From the NCBI GenBank assembly GCA_039812375.1, contig JBDIAO010000001.1, positions 112,138 through 176,137 on the forward strand: a stretch of DNA of 64,000 bases, in the 5' to 3' direction. Made by a program: the position numbers and the translations under genes. Each line of letters begins with the position of its first letter. Position 1 is the first letter of the stretch. This document shows positions 1 to 8,297 of the stretch, piece by piece. The notes beneath the pieces were generated by a model. That model was not told the DNA's origin and did not search any database. It saw only the letters and a program-made list of their open reading frames with translations. The stretch is from JAGOME01 sp039812375 (GTDB lineage Bacteria > Actinomycetota > Actinomycetes > Actinomycetales > Dermatophilaceae).

Positions 1-109
1 CACTTGGGTCGAGGACGACGTCGATGAGTGCTTCGCCGAGCACCAGCACCCGGTGCGCAGATGCGTCGGCTGAGGCCACGGCCGAGGAGGTCCGGGGGGT
101 TCGCTGCAC
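1..109 (-). CDS. PfkB-family sugar kinase, N-terminal fragment (runs off window)
   Basis: The reverse strand reads, in one open frame to the window edge, a segment containing RVLVLGEALIDVVLDPS. The GEALID strand is the N-terminal signature of fructokinase and ribokinase-type PfkB kinases, which phosphorylate sugars with ATP in the cytoplasm. Only about 36 codons are inside the window. Possible GTG starts lie at 109 and 79, neither with a clear Shine-Dalgarno sequence. A TAGAGT hexamer seven bases ahead of the 109 start could be a -10 box of a leaderless message. The gene is divergent from the DUF4245 gene. The family call rests on one motif. Confidence 0.55.
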   Translation of the reverse strand, partial: MQRTPRTSSAVASADASAHRVLVLGEALIDVVLDPS

Positions 110-154
110 GCTGGCGACTCTAGTGGGCTCTGCGGACGCGGCCCGGCTCCAGGT

Positions 155-227
155 CGTGGCGTCCCGTTCGTGGCGTCCCGTTCGTGGCGCCGTCTTCGTG
201 GCGCCGTCTTCGTGGCGCAGTCCCGTT
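155..227. repeat. 14-bp tandem repeat, five units
   Basis: Two units of CGTGGCGTCCCGTT are followed by two of CGTGGCGCCGTCTT and a longer final unit of 17 bases. The array sits in the 166-base region between the divergent PfkB-type kinase and the DUF4245 gene, upstream of the chosen DUF4245 start. An open frame runs through it, but a non-coding role is more likely because the DUF4245 homology and ribosome-binding site begin downstream. Confidence 0.75.
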
Positions 228-275
228 GGCCGTGCCGGATTCGTGCTCTGCTCGCTGGCTTGCGAGGATGGGGTG

Positions 276-911
276 ATGAGTGGCGCATCGGGTGACCCGG
301 CAGCGGGGGGCGAGCACGCGGCATACGTGACCTCCACAGCGGCGAGGGTGGACCACCCACCGGCGACCCCGCGCAGCCGGTATGCGCTCGGATCCGTCCC
401 CAACATGCTGCGTTCGCTGCTCGTCATCGGGTTGCTCATGGCCGGGCTGGTGTTCCTCGTGCCGCGGGTGAACTCCCTGTCTGGGCCAGCCGTCGACGTG
501 CATGCGACCGGACTTGACGTCGTCGAGCGCACCGGCTGGCCGGTCGTCGAGGCGCGCGGACTGCCGACGGGCTGGACGGCGACGGCGGCGCGCTTCGTCA
601 AGGCCACCGATGGGAAGATGACCTGGCTCGCGGGATACCAGACGCCGGACGGGGACTACGTCAGCGTCGAGCAGACAGAGAGTGCGACCTCGGCATGGAT
701 CTCCGCCCAGGTCAACCGGGCACGCAGAGTCGGCGAGGTGGAGCGGGCCGGGATGACATGGACCAAGTACGAGCGGGGAGCCAAGGTCCAGAACTCGCTC
801 GTCCACGTGCCGACCGCGCCCGGTGAGCTGGCGACGCTGATCACCGGGACGGCTCCGTTCGACGACATGCTCTTCTTCATCGACCATTTGCAGCCGGTGC
901 GCAAGAGCTAG
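276..911 (+). CDS. DUF4245-family single-pass membrane protein
   Basis: The 211-residue product has a charged cytoplasmic N-terminus, one transmembrane helix at about residues 44-63, and an extracytoplasmic domain of about 145 residues. It resembles the DUF4245 proteins that sit beside exonuclease VII genes in actinobacteria; the biochemical role is unknown. The ATG at 276 follows a GAGGATGGGG ribosome-binding stretch. The frame is open from 24, but that extension crosses a tandem repeat and has no membrane-protein character. The stop overlaps the convergent xseB stop by four bases. Confidence 0.75.
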   Translation: MSGASGDPAAGGEHAAYVTSTAARVDHPPATPRSRYALGSVPNMLRSLLVIGLLMAGLVFLVPRVNSLSGPAVDVHATGLDVVERTGWPVVEARGLPTGWTATAARFVKATDGKMTWLAGYQTPDGDYVSVEQTESATSAWISAQVNRARRVGEVERAGMTWTKYERGAKVQNSLVHVPTAPGELATLITGTAPFDDMLFFIDHLQPVRKS

Positions 912-1150
912 CCCGTTGCGGTGGCGATCCTTGCCTCGGCGCGATCGAGCCAGTCCGCGCAGTGCTGCGCGAGGGCCTCACCGCGCGCCCACAGGGTCAT
1001 CGCATCCTCCAGTCCCACCGTGCCGCCTTCGAGGCGGGACACGATGGCAACCAGCTCATCCCTGGCTGCCTCGTAACCGAGGGTGGCCACGTCCGCATTG
1101 GGGTCGTCCGGCCCGTCGCTGGGAGCCTCAGGGGAGCTGTCTTGGGACAT
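908..1150 (-). CDS. xseB: Exodeoxyribonuclease VII small subunit
   Basis: This 80-residue acidic, helical protein matches XseB in size and pattern: the EAARDELVAIVSRLEGG segment is the usual helix hairpin, followed by a second helix rich in Leu and Ala. Several copies bind one XseA to form exonuclease VII, which degrades single-stranded DNA from both ends in the cytoplasm. It starts 10 bases after the xseA stop, so the two form an operon. The open frame extends upstream to 1261, but that part overlaps xseA and shows no homology, so the ATG at 1150 is chosen. Confidence 0.9.
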   Translation of the reverse strand: MSQDSSPEAPSDGPDDPNADVATLGYEAARDELVAIVSRLEGGTVGLEDAMTLWARGEALAQHCADWLDRAEARIATATG

Positions 1151-1160
1151 GGCCCGGACT

Positions 1161-2408
1161 CTATCCGTCGTCGCCGACCACGTGGACCGCAAAGTGGCCA
1201 TCGACCACGGTGACCCGCAGCAGTTCCCCGGGGTGGAGGCAGGCCGGATCGTGCACGACATGCCCGTCGCCCCGCCGGACGATCGCGTAGCCCCGACTCA
1301 GGGTCTGGTGTGGCGAGAGCACCCGAACCTGTGCGGTGAGATGACCGAGCAGCGTCCGGGCGCGATCCAGGTCGAGCTGGATGTGTCGCCGCAACGTTGC
1401 CTTCGTCGCATCGATCCCGCGGCGCTGCACCCGGATGAACCCGGCTGGGTCGGCCAGCACCGGGCGCGTGCGCAGGTCCACGAGCCGGCGACGCTCGTGG
1501 GTGAGGAGCTCGCTGAGGCGCCCTCGGAGCTGGTGGCGTGCCCGATCGATGCGCTCTCGCTCCAGCGCGCCGTCGGGGACGACGAGCATGCCGGCGTCAG
1601 TGGGAGTGGAGGCGCGGCGGTCGGCGACGAAGTCGAGCAGGGGGGTGTCCACGTCATGTCCGATGGCGCTGACCACCGGGGTGTGCACGGCCGCGACAGC
1701 GCGCACGAGAGCCTCGTTGCTGAATGGCAGCAGGTCTTCCACGCTGCCGCCGCCTCGGGCGATGACGATGACGTCCACCTCGTCGATCCGATCCAGCTCG
1801 CGCAACGCAGCGATGACGTCGCTGACCGCACTCACCCCTTGGACAGCGACCTGTCGAATCTCGAAGGCCACGCTCGGCCAGCGTCGACGAGCGTTCTCGA
1901 CAACGTCCTTCTCGGCTGCGCTGGCGCGGCCGGTCACCAGCCCCACTCGCCGGGGCAGGAACGGAAGTGCCCGTTTCCGGTCGGCGTCGAAGAGCCCTTC
2001 GGCGGCAAGCGTGGCCTTGAGGTACTCGATCCGGGCGAGCAGTTCACCCAGGCCGATCGGGCGGATCTGGCGAGCCTGGAGGAGCAACTGGCCCCGTTGC
2101 GTCCAGAAGGTGGGTTTGGCCTGAATAACGACTTGTGCCCCTTGCGTGAGCGTCGTCGGGACCGCCTCGAGGGCACTGATCGGCAAAGCAACGGACAGGC
2201 TCAGGTCGACGTCGGTGTCGCGCAGGGTGAGGTATGCCGTGCGCATCCCGGGTCGCTGGTTCAGTTGGACGACCTGACCCTCAACCCACAGTGTCGACAT
2301 GCGGTCCACGTACTCGGCGATCTTCATCGACAACAGCCGAACGGGCCACGGTTGCTCCGGTGTGGTGTCGGCGGCCTTCTCGGGCAGCTGCTGGCCGGCC
2401 ACGGTCAT
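1161..2408 (-). CDS. xseA: Exodeoxyribonuclease VII large subunit
   Basis: The 415-residue product has an N-terminal OB-fold (about residues 20-120) and the catalytic core with GLVTGRASAAEKDV, VIVIARGGGSVEDL and SAIGHDVDTPL, all hallmarks of XseA. A helical region and a short C-terminal segment with LSRGYAIV follow. With XseB it cuts single-stranded DNA to oligonucleotides during repair. The ATG at 2408 is chosen because the frame upstream, although open to 3623, runs antisense through ispH. It is divergent from ispH, with a shared 200-base control region. Confidence 0.95.
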   Translation of the reverse strand: MTVAGQQLPEKAADTTPEQPWPVRLLSMKIAEYVDRMSTLWVEGQVVQLNQRPGMRTAYLTLRDTDVDLSLSVALPISALEAVPTTLTQGAQVVIQAKPTFWTQRGQLLLQARQIRPIGLGELLARIEYLKATLAAEGLFDADRKRALPFLPRRVGLVTGRASAAEKDVVENARRRWPSVAFEIRQVAVQGVSAVSDVIAALRELDRIDEVDVIVIARGGGSVEDLLPFSNEALVRAVAAVHTPVVSAIGHDVDTPLLDFVADRRASTPTDAGMLVVPDGALERERIDRARHQLRGRLSELLTHERRRLVDLRTRPVLADPAGFIRVQRRGIDATKATLRRHIQLDLDRARTLLGHLTAQVRVLSPHQTLSRGYAIVRRGDGHVVHDPACLHPGELLRVTVVDGHFAVHVVGDDG

Positions 2409-2609
2409 CAGCGGTTCGATTCCTGGACGGGCCGGGAGCTGGCGCCGGATGAGCCGAACAGCGGCCAGCGCGTGCCGAGGGAATCCGCGGCGAACCGTGG
2501 GGCCACCTGTGCTCTGTGCATGGGGACATTGTGACGAGCCACTTCGAGCACCGGGACGGCGGTTCGCAGCCGGCTTCTGGCTGCGTTGACCCGACGTACA
2601 GTGGAGGGT

Positions 2610-3626
2610 ATGGCCAGCCCCGCGCGACGCGTCCTTCTTGCTGCCCCTCGCGGATACTGTGCCGGCGTCGACCGGGCTGTCGTCACCGTGGAGAAGGCCC
2701 TGGAGCTCTATGGCCCGCCGGTCTATGTGCGCAAACAGATCGTTCACAACAAACATGTCGTCACCACGTTGGAAAAGCGGGGCGCGATTTTCGTCGACGA
2801 GACCCACGAGGTGCCCGAGGGTGCCACCGTGGTCTTCTCCGCGCACGGGGTGGCCCCGGTGGTCCATGAGGAGGCCAGGGCGCGCTCGCTGAAGACCATT
2901 GATGCGACCTGTCCGCTGGTGACCAAGGTGCACCGCGAGGCGGTCCGGTTTGCCGACTCCGACTACGACATCCTCCTCATCGGTCACGAGGGCCATGAGG
3001 AGGTCATCGGTACCTCCGGGGAGGCGCCGGAGAACATCACCCTCGTGGAGGGCCCTGACGACGTCGGCAATGTCACCGTCAGGGACCCGGAAAAGGTCGT
3101 CTGGCTCTCCCAGACCACACTCTCGGTCGACGAGACGATGGAGACGGTTCGTCGGCTGCGGGCCCGGTTCCCGCAGTTGCAGGACCCGCCGAGCGACGAC
3201 ATTTGTTACGCGACCCAGAACCGCCAGCTCGCCGTCAAGCAGATGGCTCCCGAGACCGACCTGATGATCGTCGTGGGATCCCGCAATTCCTCGAACTCGG
3301 TGCGCCTGGTCGAGGTCGCCCTCGAGCACGGCGCGGGCGCAGGGCATCTCGTCGACTACGCCGACGAGATCGACGACCGGTGGCTCCAGGGGGTCGCCAC
3401 GGTGGGGGTGACCTCCGGAGCCTCCGTGCCGGAGGTGCTCGTGCGTGGCGTCCTGGAGTACCTGGCTGAACGCGGCTATGCGGACGTCGCTCCGGTCGTC
3501 GCGGCCGAGGAGTCCCTGATGTTCGCCCTGCCCAACGAGATCCGGCGGGATCTCAAGGCGGCCGGGATGAGCGACAAGGTCCGGCACGACGCCTCCTCGA
3601 CGGCGGATGCCGGCTCCCTGCACTGA
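2610..3626 (+). CDS. ispH: 4-hydroxy-3-methylbut-2-enyl diphosphate reductase (IspH/LytB)
   Basis: The 338-residue enzyme catalyses the last step of the MEP isoprenoid pathway, reducing HMBPP to IPP and DMAPP with a 4Fe-4S cluster. The three cluster cysteines are visible at residues 17 (GYCAGVDRA), 101 (DATCPLVTKVHRE) and 199 (DDICYATQNRQ). Conserved histidines occur in IVHNKHV and SAHG. Length is normal for the family. The ATG at 2610 follows GGAGGGT. An earlier in-frame ATG at 2586 lacks a ribosome-binding site. It is divergent from xseA. Confidence 0.96.
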   Translation: MASPARRVLLAAPRGYCAGVDRAVVTVEKALELYGPPVYVRKQIVHNKHVVTTLEKRGAIFVDETHEVPEGATVVFSAHGVAPVVHEEARARSLKTIDATCPLVTKVHREAVRFADSDYDILLIGHEGHEEVIGTSGEAPENITLVEGPDDVGNVTVRDPEKVVWLSQTTLSVDETMETVRRLRARFPQLQDPPSDDICYATQNRQLAVKQMAPETDLMIVVGSRNSSNSVRLVEVALEHGAGAGHLVDYADEIDDRWLQGVATVGVTSGASVPEVLVRGVLEYLAERGYADVAPVVAAEESLMFALPNEIRRDLKAAGMSDKVRHDASSTADAGSLH

Positions 3627-3699
3627 GCTGAACTGGCCGTAGGCGCAGGTTCTTGGCGCCGGCCCCGGTGCCCGGCGCTGGCCCCGTCAGGGCTGACCG

Positions 3700-4896
3700 T
3701 CAGGCGCTGACCGACTCCGGCCCGTCGGTATTCGCGGGTGCCTGAGCAGACACGATGAGCTCCTCGCGTGACTCCTCCCCGAGGGAGGCGTCGATGAGTT
3801 CCATAGCCGTTAGGGACCGCGGCGCGGACTCGACAGCGGCCGGCTGCGGCAGCTGCTCGGCACTCGCGGTGAGCTCACCCATCTTTCGGGCGGTCACCAG
3901 GACGCGTGACTCCAGGGCCCCCACCATGGCGTTGTAGGTCTCGACGCTCGTCCTGAGGCTGCGCCCCAGCTTGTCGACGTGCCCGCCGAGGCTGCCCAGC
4001 CGATGGTGCAACTCCTGGCCGAGACCGAGCAGCTCGCGGGCGTTGGCGGTGAGGGCGTCCTGCTGCCAGGCAACCGCGACCGACTTCAGGAGCGCAAGCA
4101 GGGAGCCAGGGCCGACCAGGACGACCTTGTGGGTCAGGGCGCTCTCGTGCAGGCCCGGTGCGTGTGCGAGGGCGCTGGCGAGCATGGCCTCGCTCGGGAC
4201 GAAGCAGACGACGAGCTCCGGGGTGGTCTCGAAGGCACTCCAGTAGGACTTGCGGGCCAGTGCACGCACGTGCTCGCCCAGGCTGCGGGCGTGCGCGCCG
4301 AGCAGGTCGGCCCGTTCCCTCTCGCCCAGGCCTTCGGCCTGTGCCTCGAGGAAGGCAGCCATGGGCGCCTTCGCGTCGACCACGAGCACTTTTTCTCCGG
4401 GTAGGCGCACGATAACGTCGGGTCGCACGGCGGTGCCCTCGGTGTTCTGCGCGCAGACCTGCTCCTCGAAGTCGCACCGGGCCAGCAGGCCGCCCAGCTC
4501 GAGTACTCGGCGCAGCTGGACCTCACCCCACGCGCCGCGCACGTTGGCCGAGCGCAACGAACCCGCCAGTGCGGCCGTGGCGCGGCCGACCTCACTTGTG
4601 CCCGCCTCCACCTGGGAGAGCAGTTGCGCCACTGCGCCGAACTGCTGGGCCCGGTCACGTTCCAGGGTGCCCACCTGGCGCTGCACTCGCTCCAGGGTCT
4701 GCCGCAATGGGGCGAGTTCACGGGCGACCTCGTGGTCCTGCTCGCCTGCGGCGGACAGGTCGGCCACCCGCTCCCGCAGCACGTCACGCTCGGCCAGGGC
4801 CCTGGCCAGGGATGCCGCGTAGCTGCTCCTCGCCAGCAACCAGGTCAGCATCGCGCCGACGAGCAGGGACACGGTCGCCACCATCCAGGTTTGCAT
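3700..4896 (-). CDS. rmuC: DNA recombination protein RmuC
   Basis: The 398-residue product has an N-terminal membrane helix (about residues 5-22), a coiled-coil region (about 30-110), then the RmuC core with RGAWGEVQLRR at 120-130 and the nuclease-like VVDAKAPMAAF at 172-182. RmuC proteins are predicted PD-(D/E)XK-fold nucleases that limit recombination between inverted repeats. The long C-terminal part is helical and less conserved. The gene converges on ispH and lies 43 bases downstream of the YeiH-type gene on the same strand, so it may share that transcript. Confidence 0.92.
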   Translation of the reverse strand: MQTWMVATVSLLVGAMLTWLLARSSYAASLARALAERDVLRERVADLSAAGEQDHEVARELAPLRQTLERVQRQVGTLERDRAQQFGAVAQLLSQVEAGTSEVGRATAALAGSLRSANVRGAWGEVQLRRVLELGGLLARCDFEEQVCAQNTEGTAVRPDVIVRLPGEKVLVVDAKAPMAAFLEAQAEGLGERERADLLGAHARSLGEHVRALARKSYWSAFETTPELVVCFVPSEAMLASALAHAPGLHESALTHKVVLVGPGSLLALLKSVAVAWQQDALTANARELLGLGQELHHRLGSLGGHVDKLGRSLRTSVETYNAMVGALESRVLVTARKMGELTASAEQLPQPAAVESAPRSLTAMELIDASLGEESREELIVSAQAPANTDGPESVSA

Positions 4897-4939
4897 GCAC
4901 CCAGACGATGCCAGCGACCACCGACAACGCCGGCGAGGA

Positions 4940-5953
4940 TCAACCGAGTATGAGCGCCCCGAGGGTGCCGATCAGCGTGACCAGGGCAGTGGACAGGGCG
5001 CCGAGGAGGACCGGTCGCCCGCCCACCGTGCGCAGCAGGCTCACGTGCACCCCAGTGCCGAGCGCGAACATGGCGGCCGAGAGCAGCAGCACTTGAACCG
5101 TCTTGGCCATGGAGAACACGTCCGGTGGCAGAGGCAGCCATGTGCGCACGAGGGTCATCGAGAGGAAGCCGGCGACGAACAGGGGGACGAGCGGGGTCGC
5201 GCGAGTCCCGCCGCTCGGGCCCCGGCGGCGCCGCCGCCAGCCGAGCGCGAGGATGAGCGGTGCGAGCATGAGGACCCGGGCAAGCTTGACCAGCACGGCC
5301 GTGGCCAGGGCAGAACCGCCGATGATGCCGGCCGCAGCGACGACCTGTGCGACCTCGTGGATGGCGGAACCGGCGAGCAGACCGGCGGCGGCGTCGTGCA
5401 GGCCGAGTGTGGAGGCCAGGAGTGGGACGACACCGATCATCACGGTGCCGAACAGCACGACAAGCCCGATCGCGGTGGCGGTCTCGGTCTCGTCGGCCTC
5501 GGACTCCTCCTCGACGGCGGCCACGGCCGCGGCACCGCAGATCGAAAAGCCGCTCGCGATCAGGAGCGACAGCGGCCCGCTCAACCCGAGCCGCCGGCCC
5601 AGCCAGGTTGTCCCGATCACGCCGACTGCGACGACGGTGACGACCAGGGCGATAACCCCCGGCCCCAAAGCGGCGATGTCGCGCAGGGAGAGTTGCAGGC
5701 CGAGCAGGACGATCCCCACCCGCAGCAGTCGCTTTGCGGCCACAGCAAGCCCCGGGCGCCATCTTTCGCCCAGGGGGGCGACGTGCACGAGCGCGATGCC
5801 GAGGAGGATGGCCACGAGCAGCGCGCTGACCGTCGGCAGGACCCGGGCGACGAGGGCTGCGACGAGCGCGGCCGCGGCCGACAGGCCGAGTCCGGGCCAG
5901 AGGGAAGGAGACGCCACGTCATGACAGTGCTCTCCCAGCGCCGATCGCGCCAC
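4940..5953 (-). CDS. YeiH/UPF0324-family membrane protein, putative anion (sulfate) exporter
   Basis: The 337-residue polytopic protein has about ten hydrophobic helices. It carries the family signature around SGFSICGAAAVAAVE and the later GSAIHEVAQVVAA segment, typical of YeiH-type (Cons_hypoth698) transporters. Members are called putative sulfate exporters, but the substrate is not established here. A GTG inside the first 20 codons is an alternative start. It is divergent from the NUDIX gene and precedes rmuC on the same strand. Confidence 0.88.
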   Translation of the reverse strand: MARSALGEHCHDVASPSLWPGLGLSAAAALVAALVARVLPTVSALLVAILLGIALVHVAPLGERWRPGLAVAAKRLLRVGIVLLGLQLSLRDIAALGPGVIALVVTVVAVGVIGTTWLGRRLGLSGPLSLLIASGFSICGAAAVAAVEEESEADETETATAIGLVVLFGTVMIGVVPLLASTLGLHDAAAGLLAGSAIHEVAQVVAAAGIIGGSALATAVLVKLARVLMLAPLILALGWRRRRRGPSGGTRATPLVPLFVAGFLSMTLVRTWLPLPPDVFSMAKTVQVLLLSAAMFALGTGVHVSLLRTVGGRPVLLGALSTALVTLIGTLGALILG

Positions 5954-6015
5954 TGGTGTCTGGTGGTCGGAGGTAGCCTCCGGGACATGAGCAGCACGCG
6001 CACGGACCGGCGAGC

Positions 6016-6588
6016 ATGACGGACCTTGGCCCAGGCCCCTCGTCGGGGCACCCTCCGGCGCGTGGTGCGGAAGGCCGCCCGGACCTGTCCACGGATGCTG
6101 GCCGGCTTGCGTTCATCAGGGTCCTCAACTCCCGGTTGCCGACCAAGCGCACCATCGCCCAGGGTCTGCTCCGCAACGAGCATGGTGAGATCCTGCTGTG
6201 CCAGTTGACCTACAAGCAGGAATGGGACCTGCCCGGTGGGGTCGTCGACCCCGGGGAGTCGCCCGCGGCCTGTGTCGAGAGAGAGGTCCACGAGGAACTC
6301 GGCCTCAGCGTGCGGGCCGGGCGCCTTCTCGCCGTCAACTGGCTGCCGCCCTACCGCGGTTGGGATGACGCGACCCTGCACGTGTTCGACCTCGGCACGA
6401 TTCCCACCGACGCGCTCGAGCCCGCCCGTTTCCTCGCGCGTGAGATCCGGGGTGCGCACTGGTGCAGTGTCGCGGATGCCGCGACCCACGTCGCGGCATA
6501 CGTCATGCGCATGCTCACCTCTATCGAGGGGGCAGACGGGACCTGCTATCTCGAGGACGGAAAACCCCGCGCCGACACTCAGCCGTAG
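6016..6588 (+). CDS. NUDIX hydrolase
   Basis: The 190-residue protein has a perfect Nudix box at residues 75-97: G75, E81, R89-E90, E93-E94 and G96 (GX5EX7REXXEEXGX). It would hydrolyse a nucleoside diphosphate linked to another group, with Mg2+. The preceding strand, RTIAQGLLRNEHGEILL, is the usual first sheet. About 40 N-terminal residues come before the domain and look unstructured. The substrate cannot be read from sequence. It ends 12 bases before ychF, so co-transcription is likely. Confidence 0.9.
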   Translation: MTDLGPGPSSGHPPARGAEGRPDLSTDAGRLAFIRVLNSRLPTKRTIAQGLLRNEHGEILLCQLTYKQEWDLPGGVVDPGESPAACVEREVHEELGLSVRAGRLLAVNWLPPYRGWDDATLHVFDLGTIPTDALEPARFLAREIRGAHWCSVADAATHVAAYVMRMLTSIEGADGTCYLEDGKPRADTQP

Positions 6589-6600
6589 ACTCATCGTCCC

Positions 6601-7686
6601 GTGGCACTCACCATCGGAATCGTCGGTCTCCCCAACGTTGGCAAGTCGACGCTGTTCAACGCGTTGACGAAGAACAACGTCCTGGCCGCCAACTACCCCT
6701 TCGCGACGATCGAGCCGAACATCGGGGTCGTGCCGCTGCCTGATCCCCGGCTGGCGCGGTTGGCGGAGATCTTCGGCTCGGCGCGGATCCTGCCGGCCAC
6801 GGTCTCGTTCGTCGACATCGCCGGCATCGTCAAGGGCGCAAGTGAGGGGGAGGGGCTGGGCAACAAGTTCCTCGCCCACATCCGCGAGGCCGACGCCATC
6901 TGCCAAGTCGTGCGCGCCTTCGAGGACGGCGACGTCGTGCACGTTGACGGCAAGGTCTCCCCGACCTCGGACATCGAGACCATCCACACCGAGCTCATCC
7001 TCGCCGACCTGCAGACCCTCGAGAAGGCCGTGGCCCGGCTGGAGAAGGAGTCACGGATCAAGAAGGAGGCCAGGCCGGCATACGAAAATGCCGTTGCGGC
7101 ACAAAGAGTTCTCGAGGAGGGCCGGACGTTGTATGCCGCGGGGGCCGCCGCCGGGGTCGACATGGAGCTCGCCGCGGCGCTCGGGCTACTGACCACCAAG
7201 CCGTTCATCTACGTCTTCAACCTCGACGAGGACCAGCTCGCTGACACCGAGCTGCACGAGCGCCTGGCGGCGAGCGTCGCCCCGGCCGACAGCGTCTTCC
7301 TCGACGCCAAGCTCGAGATGGACCTCATGGAGATGGATGCCGACGATGCGCTCGAGCTGCTCCAGTCCTTCGGGGCGGCAGAGTCCGGGCTCGACCAGCT
7401 CGCCCGGGTCGGCTTCCACACCCTCGGCCTGCAGACCTATCTGACCGCCGGGCCGAAGGAGGCGCGGGCGTGGACCATCCGGCAGGGCTGGACCGCGCCG
7501 CAGGCGGCCGGGGTCATCCACACCGACTTCCAGAAGGGCTTCATCAAGGCCGAGGTCGTCTCGTTCGACGACCTCGACGAGCTCGGCTCGATGGCGGCGG
7601 TCAAGGCCGCCGGCAAGGCGCGGCTCGAGGGCAAGGACTACGTCATGGCTGACGGCGACGTCGTCGAGTTCAGGTTTAACGTCTAG
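6601..7686 (+). CDS. ychF: Redox-regulated ATPase/GTPase YchF (Obg-like OLA1)
   Basis: The 361-residue P-loop protein has GLPNVGKST at 9-17, the switch region ANYPFATIEPNIG, FVDIAGIVKGASEGEGLGN (G3) and a C-terminal TGS domain ending in the invariant FRFNV. YchF prefers ATP, binds ribosomes and affects stress responses. A GTG start at 6601 matches the family N-terminus exactly. The last 24 bases use codons that look less GC-rich (AGG, TTT, TAG stop) than a second copy of the same tail at 8855-8878. This suggests the 3' end was replaced when the downstream cassette arrived. Confidence 0.96.
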   Translation: MALTIGIVGLPNVGKSTLFNALTKNNVLAANYPFATIEPNIGVVPLPDPRLARLAEIFGSARILPATVSFVDIAGIVKGASEGEGLGNKFLAHIREADAICQVVRAFEDGDVVHVDGKVSPTSDIETIHTELILADLQTLEKAVARLEKESRIKKEARPAYENAVAAQRVLEEGRTLYAAGAAAGVDMELAAALGLLTTKPFIYVFNLDEDQLADTELHERLAASVAPADSVFLDAKLEMDLMEMDADDALELLQSFGAAESGLDQLARVGFHTLGLQTYLTAGPKEARAWTIRQGWTAPQAAGVIHTDFQKGFIKAEVVSFDDLDELGSMAAVKAAGKARLEGKDYVMADGDVVEFRFNV

Positions 7687-7707
7687 CGTTATTGACGTGT
7701 CGCGTTA

Positions 7708-7713
7708 TATATT
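7708..7713 (+). promoter_or_regulatory. Candidate -10 box for leaderless higBA transcription
   Basis: TATATT ends seven bases before the GTG start of higB, so transcription would begin at or next to the start codon. No Shine-Dalgarno sequence lies ahead of that GTG. Two CGTTAT hexamers flanking TTGACGTGTCG just upstream (about 7687-7709) could be part of a HigA operator. Confidence 0.4.
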
Positions 7714-7719
7714 GGTCGA

Positions 7720-8002
7720 GTGATCAGATCCTTCGGGAGCAAGGACACCGAGCGGATCTGGCATGAGCAGTACGTCAAGCGCATCGATCGCACCGTGCAG
7801 CGAACGACCTTGCGGAAGCTCGAGCTGATCCATGCGGCCAAGGATGTCGACGATCTGAGGATCCCTCCCGGTAACCGCCTAGAGCGACTGGTCGGTGACC
7901 GTCGTGGTCAGCACAGCATTCCGGGTGAACACGCAGTGGCGCATCTGCTTCGTTTGGAAAGATGGAGGTGCAGAAGATGTTGAACTCGTCGACTACCACT
8001 GA
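7720..8002 (+). pseudogene. higB: HigB/RelE-type toxin, frameshifted
   Basis: The first 68 codons read as a HigB toxin (MIRSFGSKDTERIWH, then PPGNRLERLVGDRRGQHSI). Homology then jumps one frame: from 7923 the next frame reads RVNTQWRICFVWKDGG and ends VELVDYH plus TGA at 8002, the normal HigB C-terminus. One extra C at 7921-7922 accounts for the shift. Without it the product would be 93 residues, the usual family size. HigB toxins cleave ribosome-bound mRNA. As read, the toxin loses the conserved C-terminal half and is probably inactive; a single-base sequencing error is the alternative. Confidence 0.8.
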
Positions 8003-8297
8003 GACTGACCTGATCGAGCCGATCCACCCGGGAGAGATCCTGATGGAGGACTTCATCGAGGGGTTCGGGATCACGCAGCACAAGCTGGCGGTGTCGATCG
8101 GTGTGCCGCCGCGGCGCATCAATGAGATCGTGCACGGCAAGCGGGGCATCTCGGCCGATACGGCGATCCGTCTTGCGCGCTACTTCGGGACGTCCGAGGA
8201 GTTCTGGATGAATCTGCAGTCGAGCTACGAGCTTCGGCTGCAGCGGCGGGCGCTGCGCGACCAGGTCGCTGCGATCACACCGCTGGCAGTCGCGTGA
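7977..8297 (+). CDS. higA: HigA-family antitoxin (XRE helix-turn-helix)
   Basis: This 106-residue protein has the HigA signature EPIHPGEILMEDF followed by an XRE helix-turn-helix (about residues 32-70) and the FGTSEEFWMNLQ motif typical of HigA. It would bind HigB and repress its own operon. The ATG at 7977 is preceded by GGAGG at eight bases and overlaps the end of higB by 26 bases. An in-frame ATG at 7962 is the alternative. It is intact although the toxin is broken, so it may now be an orphan repressor. Confidence 0.9.
   Translation: MLNSSTTTETDLIEPIHPGEILMEDFIEGFGITQHKLAVSIGVPPRRINEIVHGKRGISADTAIRLARYFGTSEEFWMNLQSSYELRLQRRALRDQVAAITPLAVA

Noticed and set aside
2409..3623. Possible 400-residue N-terminal extension of XseA
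   Set aside because: The open frame is antisense to ispH, which has all three cluster cysteines. The OB-fold start near 2408 marks the real beginning.
7905..7935. Programmed frameshift in higB
   Set aside because: ATT-CCG-GGT is not a known slippery motif and no stop codon lies at the shift point; a mutation or read error is simpler.
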